A stretch of DNA of 64,000 nucleotides from contig CM040118.1 of NCBI GenBank assembly GCA_022559845.1, positions 264,639,519 through 264,703,518 of the forward strand. The letters are read 5' to 3'. Source of the DNA: Amorphophallus konjac. Taxonomy: Eukaryota; Streptophyta; Magnoliopsida; Alismatales; Araceae. Position numbers and translations under genes: made by a program. Below are positions 63,998-64,000 of this stretch, in pieces. The notes under the pieces are model-generated. The model saw nothing but the letters and a program-made list of their open reading frames with translations. It did no database searches and had not been told where the DNA came from. Numbering within the stretch: the first letter of the stretch is position 1; every line of letters starts with the position of its first letter.

Positions 63998-64000
63998 ATC

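Larger units (their letters stand above)
49388..64000 (-). mobile_element. Tat-clade Ty3/gypsy element, copy D (5' end outside the window)
   Basis: Read from right to left: gag C-terminus, protease, linker, RT, RNase H, archaeal-type RNase H, integrase, structured tail, an oppositely oriented PMD gene, polypurine tract and 3' LTR. The second, archaeal-type RNase H identifies the Tat clade (Ogre, Retand, Grande relatives). It inserted in the RT of copy E; the left 5 bases ATGAC (49383-49387) should recur at its far end. The pol frame from 60986 to 57786 has only two stops, so this is the least decayed Tat copy here. Confidence 0.87.

Overview
The window is nuclear DNA from a flowering plant with a transposon-dense genome. 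Nearly all of it is Ty3/gypsy LTR retrotransposon sequence in several nested layers, plus hAT DNA transposons. The only recognisable host gene material is two exons on the minus strand (25.66-25.82 and 27.13-27.26 kb) of a plastid acyl-activating enzyme (AAE15/AAE16-like). The species cannot be read from the sequence. No rRNA, tRNA or CRISPR was seen.

Layout. (1) 1-3.18 kb: remains of a minus-strand Tat-clade element (copy A): 3' LTR, polypurine tract, the start of an antisense plant-mobile-domain (PMD) gene, then a reverse-transcriptase piece. It is joined head to head at about 3180 to a plus-strand integrase and 3' tail. (2) 5.2-8.28 kb: a decayed hAT transposase gene. (3) 8.28-21.9 kb: 5' end of another minus-strand Tat element (copy B: gag N-terminus and LTR). 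Its LTR is split by a 10.1-kb Tekay/Del chromovirus (9402-19513, duplication GTTTT), which itself carries a 376-bp non-autonomous hAT element. (4) 21.9-24.9 kb: non-coding repeats rich in short hairpins. (5) 25-29.4 kb: the host gene fragment, with an 818-bp hAT element in an intron. (6) 29.45-49.39 kb: a plus-strand Tat element (copy E), broken by a 10.5-kb non-autonomous LTR element (32372-42885, duplication GCTGG) and by a 1.7-kb solo LTR (45672-47377, duplication ATGGG). (7) 49.39 kb to the end: a minus-strand Tat element (copy D) inserted into the reverse transcriptase of copy E. Its order from the right is gag, protease, RT, RNase H, archaeal-type RNase H, integrase, structured 3' tail, antisense PMD gene and 3' LTR.

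How it fits together. The Tat copies share one plan: gag-pol on one strand, and an intron-containing PMD gene on the other strand between pol and the 3' LTR. Four LTRs of this group carry a TATA box for the sense transcript next to a GC-rich repeat array that differs from copy to copy. In three of them a TATA-like box facing the PMD side lies just beyond the array, which suggests a two-way promoter. The region after integrase holds repeated RNA hairpins with GNRA tetraloops and changing but complementary stems. Two unrelated elements also carry hairpin arrays (32.6-34.8 and 22.99-23.27 kb). These arrays and the antisense PMD gene are the most unusual contents. Almost every premature stop in the elements sits where a Gln (CAR) or Trp (TGG) codon is expected, as methylation-driven C-to-T decay would give.
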